Source: a virus. From it: DNA of 21,373 nucleotides. The notes under the pieces were generated by a model. The model made no database searches, was not told where the DNA came from, and worked only from the letters and a program-made list of their open reading frames with translations. Position numbers and translations under genes: made by a program. Below are positions 1-6,596 of this stretch, in pieces; the stretch's first letter is position 1; each line of letters opens with the position of its first letter. The stretch spans positions 1 through 21,373 of IMG/VR virus record IMGVR_UViG_3300009169_000116. One strand, written 5' to 3'.

Positions 1-32
1 CCGTATGAAAACTTGCCAGTTGCGTAGGCCAT
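1..32 (-). CDS. Start of next late gene (partial, cut by window edge)
   Basis: An ATG at 32-30 directly follows the TAA of the gp4-like gene (35-33), with no gap. It opens a frame reading MAYATGKFSY up to the window edge. Only ten full codons are visible, so this is a start-of-gene call that rests on spacing: every neighbouring gene is joined stop-to-start in the same way. From memory, similar N-termini occur in short phage proteins that sit after the gp4-like gene and carry a zinc ribbon, but no cysteines are visible here, so that identity is only a guess. Confidence 0.55.
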   Translation of the reverse strand, partial: MAYATGKFSY

Positions 33-698
33 TTAGACCCCCATGTCCGGGATGAACTGCACACTCGCAGTGTCCCGATCCTCCATGGCCGCACGGTTAA
101 AGTCTTCTTCGTAAATCGCCTTGAGGGCTGCTGTGCGATCTGGGGCAAACTTCAACGAAAGTTGATACGCCAACCCAGAAGCCAAGCACGGCAGGAAGCG
201 GAAGTTGATGTCCGCCTCGTTCGTGTACACGCCGGCATCTTGGATTCGACGAATCTTGTAGTACACAAAGGTGTACGTCTGATCCGCCGCCGGATAGAAA
301 AAGACTTTGGTCGGATTGGCGCGTTGCACATAAAACTGTGCTGGACGCGCTTCCGAAGTCTTATCCGGTACGTTCAAATAGTCTTCGCGGCTGATACGCT
401 CGATGTACACGTCGCTGTTAATGCCTTGGCTGTTTTGGCGAATGATCGCCTCCAAGACGTTAACGGTATCCGACGGAAGCGTAATCTCATTGACACCCTG
501 AGTCAGGGTATAAGTAGCCTGCTCAATGGTCCAAAGATTCAAGCCGCGATTGGCCCAGTCCAGAAACAGCAAATTGAGCGAGCGACGTGCGGAGTTGAGC
601 TGATAACCGCTCGTCGGCCGCATGCCGCAACGCTCAAATGCTTCTTCAACCAAGTCGTCAATCGACAGGTTGAAGTCTGTTGTGCCAGAAGTAGCCAT
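33..698 (-). CDS. P22 gp4-like head completion / head-tail adaptor protein
   Basis: A 221-residue protein. It resembles the family of P22 gp4-like packaged-DNA stabilisation proteins, which form the ring that attaches beneath the portal and closes the filled head. The recognisable part is the N-terminal helical block at about residues 12-55 (DLVEEAFERCG, then SARRSLNLLFLDWANRGLNLW). It is followed by a beta-rich section, a FFYPAADQTY strand pair and a C-terminal helical tail (SLKFAPDRTAALKAIYEEDF). The length is a little above that of P22 gp4 (about 166 residues). The ATG at 698 lies 3 bases after the stop of the small gene upstream. Its position after portal and capsid genes fits a connector role. 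A different adaptor family with the same helical fold cannot be excluded. Confidence 0.65.
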   Translation of the reverse strand: MATSGTTDFNLSIDDLVEEAFERCGMRPTSGYQLNSARRSLNLLFLDWANRGLNLWTIEQATYTLTQGVNEITLPSDTVNVLEAIIRQNSQGINSDVYIERISREDYLNVPDKTSEARPAQFYVQRANPTKVFFYPAADQTYTFVYYKIRRIQDAGVYTNEADINFRFLPCLASGLAYQLSLKFAPDRTAALKAIYEEDFNRAAMEDRDTASVQFIPDMGV

Positions 699-701
699 CG
701 A

Positions 702-953
702 TTAGCCGCAAGACCCGCCGTAGCGCATCTTTTTGACCTTCTTCTTGGCCATACCGCCCTTCTTGTAGCCGGTAGCCATGCCACCGCCCATCATGCCCAT
801 GGCCATCTTTTTGTGCTGATTCATAGCACCGCCCTTGGCAGCCATGACGACCTTACCGGTCTTCATGCTGGGCTCCGACACCATGTGGTTCTTGGGACCT
901 TTTCCAACAGCGCCACCACCGCGAACGGCTGCGCCCATTCCACGTCCGGCCAT
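702..953 (-). CDS. Small Gly/Met/Lys-rich phage protein (83 aa)
   Basis: Function not recognised. The 83-residue product is strongly basic and dominated by Gly, Met and Lys. It contains a VRGGGAVGKG segment near the N-terminus, a run of Met and Gly in the middle (MAMGMMGGGMATG) and a lysine-rich end (KKKVKKMRYGG). The RGGGAV segment recurs near the start of the product at 1374-1697. The ATG at 953 follows the upstream stop (957-955) by one base, with GAGGG about 10 bases upstream. Low complexity and high charge suggest a nucleic-acid- or capsid-associated peptide, or a disordered protein. That is inference only. Confidence 0.7.
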   Translation of the reverse strand: MAGRGMGAAVRGGGAVGKGPKNHMVSEPSMKTGKVVMAAKGGAMNQHKKMAMGMMGGGMATGYKKGGMAKKKVKKMRYGGSCG

Positions 954-954
954 G

Positions 955-1119
955 TTAGTACCCTCGCATCGCGCGACCGCGCGCGTCCTTGCTCTTGCTC
1001 TTCATGGCACGGCCTTTTTTATCGGCCATGCCGCCCTTTTTCATCTTACCAAGGCCATCAGCAGCGAAAGAAGGAACCTTCTTACCGCCTTTCATGACCA
1101 TCTTGAGTTTGCCAGGCAT
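955..1119 (-). CDS. Very small Lys/Gly/Met-rich protein (54 aa)
   Basis: A 54-codon frame opening with ATG at 1119-1117 and ending with TAA at 957-955. The translation begins MPGKLKMVMKGGKKVPSF and continues through a lysine/glycine-rich centre (GKMKKGGMADKKGRAM) to the end KDARGRAMRGY. It fills the space between the membrane protein (stop at 1122) and the 83-residue gene (ATG at 953) with almost no spare bases, which is the main argument that it is real. Its start motif MPG and its Met/Gly/Lys composition match the neighbours on both sides. Function unknown; probably one of a family of tiny basic virion or DNA-associated proteins. Confidence 0.7.
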   Translation of the reverse strand: MPGKLKMVMKGGKKVPSFAADGLGKMKKGGMADKKGRAMKSKSKDARGRAMRGY

Positions 1120-1121
1120 TG

Positions 1122-1370
1122 TTAATCCCTCGTAGTACGAATTTCGTCCAGTTTAGCTTCAAGACGATTGAACCGCTGGTCGACATGTGCGACAAACTTC
1201 TCGATCCTATCGTCCACTTCTCTGCGAGTGATGTGATCTCTCGCAATCTCCTCACGGGTCCGGTTGAGCAATATGTTCAGCCGAGCCAGTTCATCAAACT
1301 TACCCTTTAGCATGAATCCCATCCCGGTCACTATCGCTGACAGGATGATGTTCCAGATCATGATTTCCAT
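1122..1370 (-). CDS. Small membrane-anchored coiled-coil protein (82 aa)
   Basis: An 82-residue product with one predicted transmembrane helix at about residues 4-22 (IWNIILSAIVTGMGFML). A long charged helix with heptad character follows, from about residue 25 to 80 (FDELARLNILLNR, then HVDQRFNRLEAKLDEIR). The likely topology is a short N-terminus, one membrane pass and a coiled-coil tail. The ATG at 1370 has a GGAAG ribosome site 8 bases upstream and begins 3 bases after the preceding stop. The architecture would suit a lysis accessory or membrane-contact protein, but no lysin or spanin lies beside it. It is also compatible with a minor structural protein. Function unassigned. Confidence 0.7.
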   Translation of the reverse strand: MEIMIWNIILSAIVTGMGFMLKGKFDELARLNILLNRTREEIARDHITRREVDDRIEKFVAHVDQRFNRLEAKLDEIRTTRD

Positions 1371-1373
1371 CGA

Positions 1374-1697
1374 CTAACACTTCCATCGCCGACGGGCCTG
1401 TCGGATCCGACTGTTTGGATCCTTGGCCGCTTCTGGGTACATCTTCATCTGACCGGCGGAACGTGCACAAAACGACTTACGTCGCTTTGCCCGAGCAGGA
1501 CCCGGATTGGATTCCGTCACGGCCGTCTGAAGCTTGCTTCCGGGGTTCGCTCTGCGATAGGCGGCAACACCTTTTTTGGTCATGCCGGCACCTTGCTTCG
1601 TCGGGCGGAAATTACCGCTCTTAACCGAAGTTTTAATGCCCATGCCTTTGCGGACGGCACCGCCGCCCCGCATGGCAACGCCCATGCAGCCAGGCAT
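1374..1697 (-). CDS. Small basic phage protein, DUF6321-like (107 aa)
   Basis: A 107-residue, very basic protein. The region from about residue 38 onward (GMTKKGVAAYRRANPGSKLQ) and the C-terminal KRRKSFCARSAGQMK...SRIRQARRRWKC are the pattern I associate with a widespread small phage family annotated as DUF6321. That assignment is from memory and should be confirmed. The N-terminal 30 residues are Gly-rich (AMRGGGAVRKG) and resemble the 83-residue protein at 702-953. Its ATG overlaps the preceding stop as TAATG (1699-1695), indicating translational coupling. Function unknown; the arginine-rich tail suggests contact with nucleic acid. Confidence 0.75.
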   Translation of the reverse strand: MPGCMGVAMRGGGAVRKGMGIKTSVKSGNFRPTKQGAGMTKKGVAAYRRANPGSKLQTAVTESNPGPARAKRRKSFCARSAGQMKMYPEAAKDPNSRIRQARRRWKC

Positions 1698-1999
1698 TAG
1701 GCTGGCGCTCCGCCCACGTATAGCACCGTGACGCTTTTGACTTCCGCATCTGCGATAGTCACGTAAACGCCGTTGGTAGCCAAAATACCGTCATCAGGAA
1801 TGATGAGGTCATAGGCCCCGGCGGCTGCCGGAGTCTTAATGTCAAGAATGGTGGTGCCGCTGGCCCCGCCGGTCTTGAGGGTGAATCCAGAGGCGGTCCC
1901 AGAATTGGTGAAATACACGCCTTGAACACGCGTACGGCCATTTACCGCATCGCCAGTGGCGACCACGGTTTTGGCTTTGACGTCACTTGCAAAACTCAT
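1697..1999 (-). CDS. Small beta-rich structural protein (100 aa)
   Basis: A 100-residue product rich in Thr, Gly, Ala and Val, with alternating hydrophobic residues (VQGVYFTNSGTASGFTLKTG, then VYVTIADAEVKSVTVLYVGG). This suggests a small beta-sandwich. Short proteins of this type in phage structural operons are often capsid decoration or head-surface proteins, but I do not recognise a family. The ATG at 1999 overlaps the stop of the previous gene by ATGA, and GAGGAAG lies about 9 bases upstream. The end overlaps the next gene by TAATG. Coupling in both directions places it firmly within the late operon. Confidence 0.75.
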   Translation of the reverse strand: MSFASDVKAKTVVATGDAVNGRTRVQGVYFTNSGTASGFTLKTGGASGTTILDIKTPAAAGAYDLIIPDDGILATNGVYVTIADAEVKSVTVLYVGGAPA

Positions 2000-2205
2000 A
2001 GCCCTGCTTCCTCTCTTGGGATGGGGTCAGGAAGCCCCAGATCAGAGAATGTTGGTGTCTCCGGTTCTGGGGCATCCAACCTTTGGATCAGAGACTGCAT
2101 CGTGTCGATCGAAGCCTGGCAAGCAATTGCAACCTCGTGAGCGTGATTGCGTTGCTCTTCCATCTTAGCGATTTCGGCGAGCAGAAACTCCTTGGTGATG
2201 TCCAT
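1996..2205 (-). CDS. Small coiled-coil protein (69 aa)
   Basis: A 69-residue, mostly helical product. Residues 1-45 (FLLAEIAKMEEQRNHAHEVA, then ASIDTMQSLIQRL) form an amphipathic helix with coiled-coil spacing, and the last 24 residues are acidic and proline-rich (APEPETPTFSDLGLPDP). The ATG at 2205 overlaps the TAA of the upstream structural gene as TAATG, and the stop overlaps the downstream ATG. Function is unknown. Small helical proteins between structural genes are common in phage late operons and may be assembly factors. Confidence 0.75.
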   Translation of the reverse strand: MDITKEFLLAEIAKMEEQRNHAHEVAIACQASIDTMQSLIQRLDAPEPETPTFSDLGLPDPIPREEAGL

Positions 2206-2780
2206 TAAAGCGTGTCAGACACCATCAAGTAGTACTGAGTACCCGAGGCGTTCTTGATCGGAATGACGTGGCTAACCGCCGCCGCCGTCTTGACGCCAAC
2301 CATCGCGTTCGGAAGCACAGCAAAGGTCGCGATCGTGCCAGTACCGCTGTTGGTGCAGCGGATGTACGAAGCGTTCGTCCAAGTGCCGCCCGAGGCGAAG
2401 TCACTGTCGAGTTGGAGCGCGGCCAACGTGCCGCCGGGGTTCGTCGAAGAACCGCCGATCGTCACACGCAGCGCGTTACCCGCGCCCGAGACCGTGCCCG
2501 AACCGTTGATCGAAAGGGAAATGTGGCCACCGTTGACGGTGCCGCCAGTGGCAGCGTTAGCAGCCGTGACGCGGGTCAGCCAACGGCCAGTCTCGCCCGA
2601 GCCGGTGCTGGCAACGGTGAGGCGACTGTAGCTAAGGCGGACGTCGCCGGTCGTAGCAGTTGAAGTAGCGTAAGAGCTGGAGATGTTGCCGGCGGTGGTG
2701 GCCACCACGGGCGAAGAGTCGGTGCCAGTGACAAAACCGTTTAGGGATTGAACCGGACCACTGAAGGTACTAAGGGCCAT
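2205..2780 (-). CDS. Putative virion structural protein (191 aa)
   Basis: A 191-residue product dominated by Ser, Thr, Gly and Ala and predicted to be almost all beta strand (TGDVRLSYSRLTVASTGSG, GGHISLSINGSGTVSG). It begins MALSTFSGPVQSLNGFVTG, a start I associate with phage structural proteins encoded after the major capsid gene. The C-terminal AVSHVIPIKNASGTQYYLMV looks like a surface or oligomer strand. It is the first gene after the capsid-gene terminator. It has a moderate GAGGA ribosome site and a 120-base leader. A capsid decoration or fibre-like role is likely but unproven. Confidence 0.75.
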   Translation of the reverse strand: MALSTFSGPVQSLNGFVTGTDSSPVVATTAGNISSSYATSTATTGDVRLSYSRLTVASTGSGETGRWLTRVTAANAATGGTVNGGHISLSINGSGTVSGAGNALRVTIGGSSTNPGGTLAALQLDSDFASGGTWTNASYIRCTNSGTGTIATFAVLPNAMVGVKTAAAVSHVIPIKNASGTQYYLMVSDTL

Positions 2781-2899
2781 TGAATTGTCCTCACATGCGA
2801 GTTCGGTGCGGCTGTCTGCATGTCGTCAGCCGGGGAGGCTGTCAGACGCACCGGGTTATCCCCGGAAATTTGACTATACGTGAATAACGTGCATAGAGA
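2781..2899 (-). other. Leader between capsid terminator and 191-aa structural gene
   Basis: About 120 non-coding bases separate the terminator after the capsid gene from the ATG at 2780. On the minus strand there is a TATAGT hexamer (2878-2873), one base off the sigma-70 -10 consensus, but no convincing -35 box precedes it. A ribosome site (GAGGA) sits 8-12 bases before the ATG. A weak promoter re-starting transcription after the terminator is possible; the sequence alone does not establish it. Confidence 0.3.
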
Positions 2900-2922
2900 A
2901 AGGGGGCCTTGCGGCCCCCTTC
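2893..2922 (-). terminator. Intrinsic terminator after major capsid gene
   Basis: A perfect 9-bp stem (2900-2908 paired with 2913-2921, AAGGGGGCC) with a 4-base loop lies 12 bases past the capsid stop codon. On the minus strand it is followed by the moderately T-rich tail TCTCTAT. The GC-rich stem is strong and the tail is imperfect, so partial read-through to the downstream structural genes is plausible. Confidence 0.75.
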
Positions 2923-2933
2923 TCCGTCTGCGA

Positions 2934-3842
2934 TTAAGCAGCGCCGGGCGATCCGAAGATGCCACGCGGGTCGCTGAAGCCGAAGCTGTAGCGCTCGCGA
3001 GCCTTGTACCGCACGTTGCCGGTATCGAAGTCGCCCTCGAAACCAGTCTTGATGGCAACACGCTGGAACATCTTCATGCCGTTCGGAGCGTCGGTCTTGA
3101 TGAACCAAGCGTCCGGGTCGGTCAAGAAGTGGTTCACGGTGTAGCCCTGCGGCACCATGCCCATGTTCTTCACGGCGTTGATGTCGTTATCCGCAGTGCC
3201 AACGCGCAGCGTCGACTTGAGGATACGGTCAGCCGTAAACATGAGTTCCTTCGGGATGATGAGTTTCAAGCCCTGAACAGCGATCTTCAGGCCGCGCTCG
3301 TCGATGAACGCAGCGATGTCAATCAAAGCCTGCTCAAGCGAGGTCTCGCTCAGGTCAGCAGCCGTGGTGAGCTCGTTCTTCAGATCCGGACCCGAGAGGG
3401 TCGGGTGATCGAGCGCACACAGCGGCTTTCCGTCGCCGCCGATCGAGGTGTCGAACGCGCCGTTGAGCACGCTGGCAGCCTTGATCTGCTTCGTCTGAGC
3501 CATCGAACGAGCCAGCGCCCTGGTGTAACGCGCCGAGAGCTTGTCGTAGAGGTTGTCCTCGACGGCTTCCTCGGTAAGCGAAAACGCCAGAGCGACGGTC
3601 TCGTGGGTGTAGCGCGAGGTGTAGACTTCCTGCGCCTGGTCGTATGCAACGCCAGCGCCTTCCGTCTTCACCGGAGCTTCACCGAAGCCCGACTCCATGA
3701 CCTCTTCTTCGAACGCACGATCCGAGGTCTCCACCGAGTAGATCTCGGCGTGCTCGTTCTCGTAGTTCTTGTACTCAAGGCCGAACAAGGCATTCAATCC
3801 CGGCTCGAGTTCCTTGACTAATTGTGCACGTGAAATAGCCAT
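2934..3842 (-). CDS. Major capsid protein
   Basis: A 302-residue protein with the features of the HK97-fold capsid families found in many siphovirus- and podovirus-like phages, close to the Mu gpT-like group. Visible markers are the N-terminal QLVKELEPGLNALFGLEY, the central helix block (FSLTEEAVEDNLYDKLSARY and ARSMAQTKQIKAASVLNGAF), the loop PLCALDHPTLSG, and the late core LIIPKELMFTADRILKS...DNDINAVKNMG followed by NHFLTDPDAWFIKTDAPNGM. The ATG at 3842 has GGGG about 9 bases upstream. It is preceded by scaffold and minor head genes and followed by a terminator, as expected for the most abundant virion protein. No protease gene or long N-terminal delta domain is visible, consistent with use of the separate scaffold. 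Confidence 0.92.
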   Translation of the reverse strand: MAISRAQLVKELEPGLNALFGLEYKNYENEHAEIYSVETSDRAFEEEVMESGFGEAPVKTEGAGVAYDQAQEVYTSRYTHETVALAFSLTEEAVEDNLYDKLSARYTRALARSMAQTKQIKAASVLNGAFDTSIGGDGKPLCALDHPTLSGPDLKNELTTAADLSETSLEQALIDIAAFIDERGLKIAVQGLKLIIPKELMFTADRILKSTLRVGTADNDINAVKNMGMVPQGYTVNHFLTDPDAWFIKTDAPNGMKMFQRVAIKTGFEGDFDTGNVRYKARERYSFGFSDPRGIFGSPGAA

Positions 3843-3860
3843 TTTTTATGCCCCTATAAA

Positions 3861-4439
3861 TCAGGTTACGGCCTTGACGCCGGTGCTGCCGTACAGGTGC
3901 TCGTTGATTTTCACAACGACCACGGCAAAATCCCCAAGCGCGTTGCCCGGAACATTCCAGAGGCCAACGATCTTAAGGTTGAGTGCCGCCGTGTCAGCGA
4001 TGGTGGACGAATCCAGTTCCATCGTCGACACACCCGTGGTGGTGCTGCCGCCCGTTCCAACGACGTCAGCGTTCTTGCCGATATCGGCCTGCTCGATGTC
4101 CTCGTCGGCCTGGACAATGAACAACTGACTCGGGTCGTCAAGCACGTCGGCAACGATCTTGCCGGAGGTGATGTTGACGCTGCCCGGATAGTAGTTCTTC
4201 CAAGTCGGCTTGCCCGTGGTCGGGTCGACATAGAAGCAGCCGTTGAACACACCCAGCGCCGCAGCATGCGTGGCCGGGAGGAACTTAACGACATAACCGT
4301 TAACGATCGTCACCAGGTCGCCCTGGAAAATCGCACCTGATTGATTGTCCGCAATCTCGTAACCGTACTGCTTCTGGGCTCCAGTCGCAGACAGATTGCC
4401 GAGAGGACGGAAACCAAAGGCTTTATCTACGTTTGCCAT
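3861..4439 (-). CDS. Minor head structural protein / probable capsid decoration protein (192 aa)
   Basis: A 192-residue protein beginning MANVDKAFGFRPLGNLSATG, a start typical of phage structural proteins encoded next to the capsid gene. The body is beta-rich, with a barrel-like stretch (GAIFQGDLVTIVNGYVVKFL and AALGVFNGCFYVDPTTGKPT) and a C-terminal strand pair (LGDFAVVVVKINEHLYG). It lies 18 bases upstream of the major capsid ATG and has a good AGAGGA ribosome site, so the two are likely made together. A role on the outside of the capsid is inferred from position and composition. No catalytic motif is visible. Confidence 0.75.
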   Translation of the reverse strand: MANVDKAFGFRPLGNLSATGAQKQYGYEIADNQSGAIFQGDLVTIVNGYVVKFLPATHAAALGVFNGCFYVDPTTGKPTWKNYYPGSVNITSGKIVADVLDDPSQLFIVQADEDIEQADIGKNADVVGTGGSTTTGVSTMELDSSTIADTAALNLKIVGLWNVPGNALGDFAVVVVKINEHLYGSTGVKAVT

Positions 4440-4460
4440 TTGATTAATCCTCTGAAAAAG

Positions 4461-4940
4461 TTATTCACTGGTTCCTTTGGAACCGCCGAATGAAACACGG
4501 GATCTGCGATTCGGTCGCTCAATGACCATGCTCGAATGAGCATTGCTTTTCATGAGCTCGTTATCAGCAGCCTGCATTTGGTCGCTCGCCTTGCCTCGGT
4601 AATGCGCATTGCGCTCTTCGACCGTTTCTTCAGGGATACGAGCAAGAAGAAGGCCTCCCACGCTGATCACGCCAGCATGTCGACCATCGTCCGACGTTGG
4701 AACCGGGAAGTCAGGGTACTCGTCCGCACGAACCAGCTCGTACCCCTCACGGAGACGACCTGCGATGTTCGTACGATCTTCTACCCCACCTGCCGAAGCT
4801 CGGATCCAGCGGTGCTTGTAACCTACAGGGGCCGGAGGCGCATCCAAGCGAGAAGGCGGAGCCCATGGCTTACGTCGCGCAGACTTTCCACGAGCATCAG
4901 CTTCTCGGGAAGTGCGATTAAGGGTTTTAACGTCGCTCAT
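4461..4940 (-). CDS. Conserved-looking phage head-region protein of unknown function (159 aa)
   Basis: A 159-residue protein I recognise only as a type found between scaffold and capsid genes. The N-terminal 45 residues are basic and proline-containing (RGKSARRKPWAPPSRLDAPP). The core carries YKHRWIRAS, RLREGYELVRADEYPDFPVP and VISVGGLLLARIPEETVEER, and the C-terminus is polar. The ATG at 4940 has AAGGA a few bases upstream and lies 6 bases from the scaffold stop. The tight packing with scaffold and capsid suggests an assembly or minor head role. Nothing in the sequence points to an enzyme. Confidence 0.7.
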   Translation of the reverse strand: MSDVKTLNRTSREADARGKSARRKPWAPPSRLDAPPAPVGYKHRWIRASAGGVEDRTNIAGRLREGYELVRADEYPDFPVPTSDDGRHAGVISVGGLLLARIPEETVEERNAHYRGKASDQMQAADNELMKSNAHSSMVIERPNRRSRVSFGGSKGTSE

Positions 4941-4946
4941 AGTTCC

Positions 4947-5855
4947 TTACTCCTTCACGTACTTGGCGTATTCCTCAAGGGGAACGCCCAGCTTTTTAGC
5001 AATTGCCACTTGACTAGGGGTCAACTTGACAGTGCGGCGTGCAGAATTATTGATCCCAGAGGATCGTGAGGCAGGCGCAACCGTCTGCACGTTACGGTTT
5101 CTGCTCTGCGTACCAGAGCCGTTATCCCCAAACTTCTGGGGAAACGCGTCTCTTATACGTTTGTCAAGTTCATCATAGTACTCGTCAGAGCTGGGGTCAA
5201 ATCCCTCAGCTTGGATCAACTGACGATGAATTCCCCAAGCGGCGTGGGTCATGACGGTGTCCCGCCCATACCACTTGTTCCGCTCGGCCCAGTCCTCCAC
5301 ACGAGGATCGACCTGCCTGGGCTGCTGTTGCTGCGCAGGCTGGGCGGCTTGTTGTTGAGCGGCAGCCTGTTGCTGCGCGGCCCACGCTGCTCGCTGCTGG
5401 TTGGCCATGTCGATCTGGTTCTGCTCGTACGTGAGCGAAGCCAGGCGCTGTTGGGCCTCGGTCTCCGTATCCACGTCGCCCTCTTCACGGGCCTTGCGGA
5501 TAATTTGCTTGAGTGCCACAGCCTGCGTCTCAACGCGGCCCTTGGCCTCCGTCAAACGCTCTTCGTCGCTCTTGATGTACTGCTGCTCAAGCTGCTGCGC
5601 ACGGGCCTGTACTTGCTTGGCATATTCCAAGGCTGCCTGCTCACGGCGCTGCGTCTCGCGCAAGCGCGCGGTCAGCTTGTCGATACGCTTCTTGACGTTA
5701 TCGCTGTACTGGTCAAGCTCTTTCTCAGGGGCGGCAGACTCGGCTTTGGTCGGCTCAGAAGTTTCTGGAACGACCTTTGCCTCGCCTGTCTCAGCCACCT
5801 CCACGGTGGCAGGAACTTCGTCCTCGCCCACGTTAAATTCTAGCTGTTCGTTCAT
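4947..5855 (-). CDS. Scaffolding protein
   Basis: A 302-residue, highly helical and charged protein. The N-terminus is acidic (residues 1-48). Residues about 50-160 form a long coiled coil (DNVKKRIDKLTARLRETQRR, then EQAALEYAKQVQARAQQLEQ). A glutamine/alanine-rich linker runs from about 160 to 182. A second helical part includes RVEDWAERNKWYG and DEYYDELDKRIRDAFPQKFG. The C-terminal helix (LTPSQVAIAKKLGVPLEEYA) is the kind of short basic hairpin that binds capsid subunits in other scaffolds. It lies upstream of the capsid gene, as expected for an internal assembly scaffold. No protease motif is present. A GGAG ribosome site precedes the ATG at 5855. Confidence 0.85.
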   Translation of the reverse strand: MNEQLEFNVGEDEVPATVEVAETGEAKVVPETSEPTKAESAAPEKELDQYSDNVKKRIDKLTARLRETQRREQAALEYAKQVQARAQQLEQQYIKSDEERLTEAKGRVETQAVALKQIIRKAREEGDVDTETEAQQRLASLTYEQNQIDMANQQRAAWAAQQQAAAQQQAAQPAQQQQPRQVDPRVEDWAERNKWYGRDTVMTHAAWGIHRQLIQAEGFDPSSDEYYDELDKRIRDAFPQKFGDNGSGTQSRNRNVQTVAPASRSSGINNSARRTVKLTPSQVAIAKKLGVPLEEYAKYVKE

Positions 5856-5867
5856 AGGATCTCTCCG

Positions 5868-6335
5868 TTACCACATGTGAAGGACGTCTTCGGGATCGGC
5901 AACCTTGCCGAGCACCTCGTCGTCGTTGATCAGGCGGATCTCGCCACCGTCGATAGGAATGCGCGCGCCGGCGTAACGGCCAAAGATGATCCAATCACCG
6001 ACCGCACACCACGGGCCGGTGGGAAACTTTGACTCGTCGTTGTAAGCAAGCGGACCTACCTTCAGGACGTAGCCGCACACCGTGCTGACCTGCTGCTTAC
6101 GCTGAGTTTCCTCGGCAAGCGCGATACCGCCTTTGGTCTTGTCCGCACCACGGTACGGGAGAATGGCGATACGCCAACCGGTCGGTGTTGGAATGCGGTC
6201 CAACACGGACTCGTCCAACTTCTCCGGCTTCAGGCCTTCACTGGTGTACGCATCTTCCAGAGTCGGAACTCTGGTGGCTTCCTCTTCCTGCCACTTCTTT
6301 TCCAAAGCGGTCAGCTCTTTGACTTTCGTGCTCAT
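5868..6335 (-). CDS. GroES-like co-chaperonin (155 aa)
   Basis: The C-terminal 100 residues match the Cpn10 fold. They show GWRIAILPYRG (53-63), then a mobile-loop-like segment GADKTKGGIALAEETQRK (63-80), in which IAL replaces the IVL tripeptide by which GroES contacts GroEL. VCGYVLKVGP follows, then VGDWIIFGRYAGARIPIDGG and the closing IRLINDDEVLGKV. An extra N-terminal stretch of about 50 charged helical residues and a small insert before VGDW make it longer than host GroES (about 97). Phage co-chaperonins such as T4 gp31 replace GroES so that GroEL can fold the capsid protein. The location between portal and scaffold supports that role. A GGAG ribosome site precedes the ATG at 6335. Confidence 0.85.
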   Translation of the reverse strand: MSTKVKELTALEKKWQEEEATRVPTLEDAYTSEGLKPEKLDESVLDRIPTPTGWRIAILPYRGADKTKGGIALAEETQRKQQVSTVCGYVLKVGPLAYNDESKFPTGPWCAVGDWIIFGRYAGARIPIDGGEIRLINDDEVLGKVADPEDVLHMW

Positions 6336-6350
6336 AAGTCTCCTGTCAGG

Positions 6351-6542
6351 TTAAAACCGGTCATCCGAATGCTTCTTCAGCAACTCTTTTACGGAATCCT
6401 CAACCAGCTTTAACCCTTCGAGACGACCCATCATGAAGCGATAACGCTCCATGTCGGCAATGCTGCCGTTAAGGACGATGCTCTCAGAGCTCTCACGGAG
6501 CTTTCTGATTTCTCTCAGTACTGCTTCTGCAAATTCAAGCAT
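6351..6542 (-). CDS. Small helical protein (63 aa)
   Basis: A 63-residue product from the ATG at 6542, predominantly alpha-helical and charged (EFAEAVLREIRKLRESSES and MMGRLEGLKLVEDSVKELLK). A longer reading from a GTG at 6578 would add 12 residues unlike the rest and would run through the terminator hairpin at 6562-6584, so the ATG is preferred. Its ribosome site is weak (GGAA). Function is not recognised. Its position just before the co-chaperonin gene, 15 bases away, puts it in the head assembly cluster. Confidence 0.65.
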   Translation of the reverse strand: MLEFAEAVLREIRKLRESSESIVLNGSIADMERYRFMMGRLEGLKLVEDSVKELLKKHSDDRF

Positions 6543-6556
6543 GGTGGGGTTCCATG

Positions 6557-6584
6557 AAAAGCAGAGGGTAGTGCGCACCCTCTG
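6557..6584 (-). terminator. Intrinsic terminator after small basic gene
   Basis: A perfect 8-bp stem (6562-6569 with 6577-6584, CAGAGGGT and its complement) with a 7-base loop is followed on the minus strand by CTTTTC. It lies 12 bases after the stop of the 82-residue gene and about 15 bases before the next ATG. The short T-run suggests partial termination, separating portal-level from scaffold/capsid-level expression, or an attenuator. Confidence 0.6.
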
Positions 6585-6596
6585 AGGCGCTTCAAC

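Noticed and set aside
162-1097. Plus-strand open frame of 311 codons across the gp4-like and small genes
   Set aside because: It spans three well-packed minus-strand genes and has no recognisable domain.
2880-3821. Plus-strand open frame of 313 codons opposite the capsid gene
   Set aside because: Antisense to a firmly identified major capsid protein, rich in Val/Arg/Leu from codon bias, and it begins inside the capsid-gene terminator.
4471-4493. GGTTCC-TTT-GGAACC hairpin near the end of the 159-residue gene as a terminator
   Set aside because: It lies within coding sequence, has a loop of only 3 bases, and the T-run comes some 12 bases after the stem. A chance palindrome is more likely.
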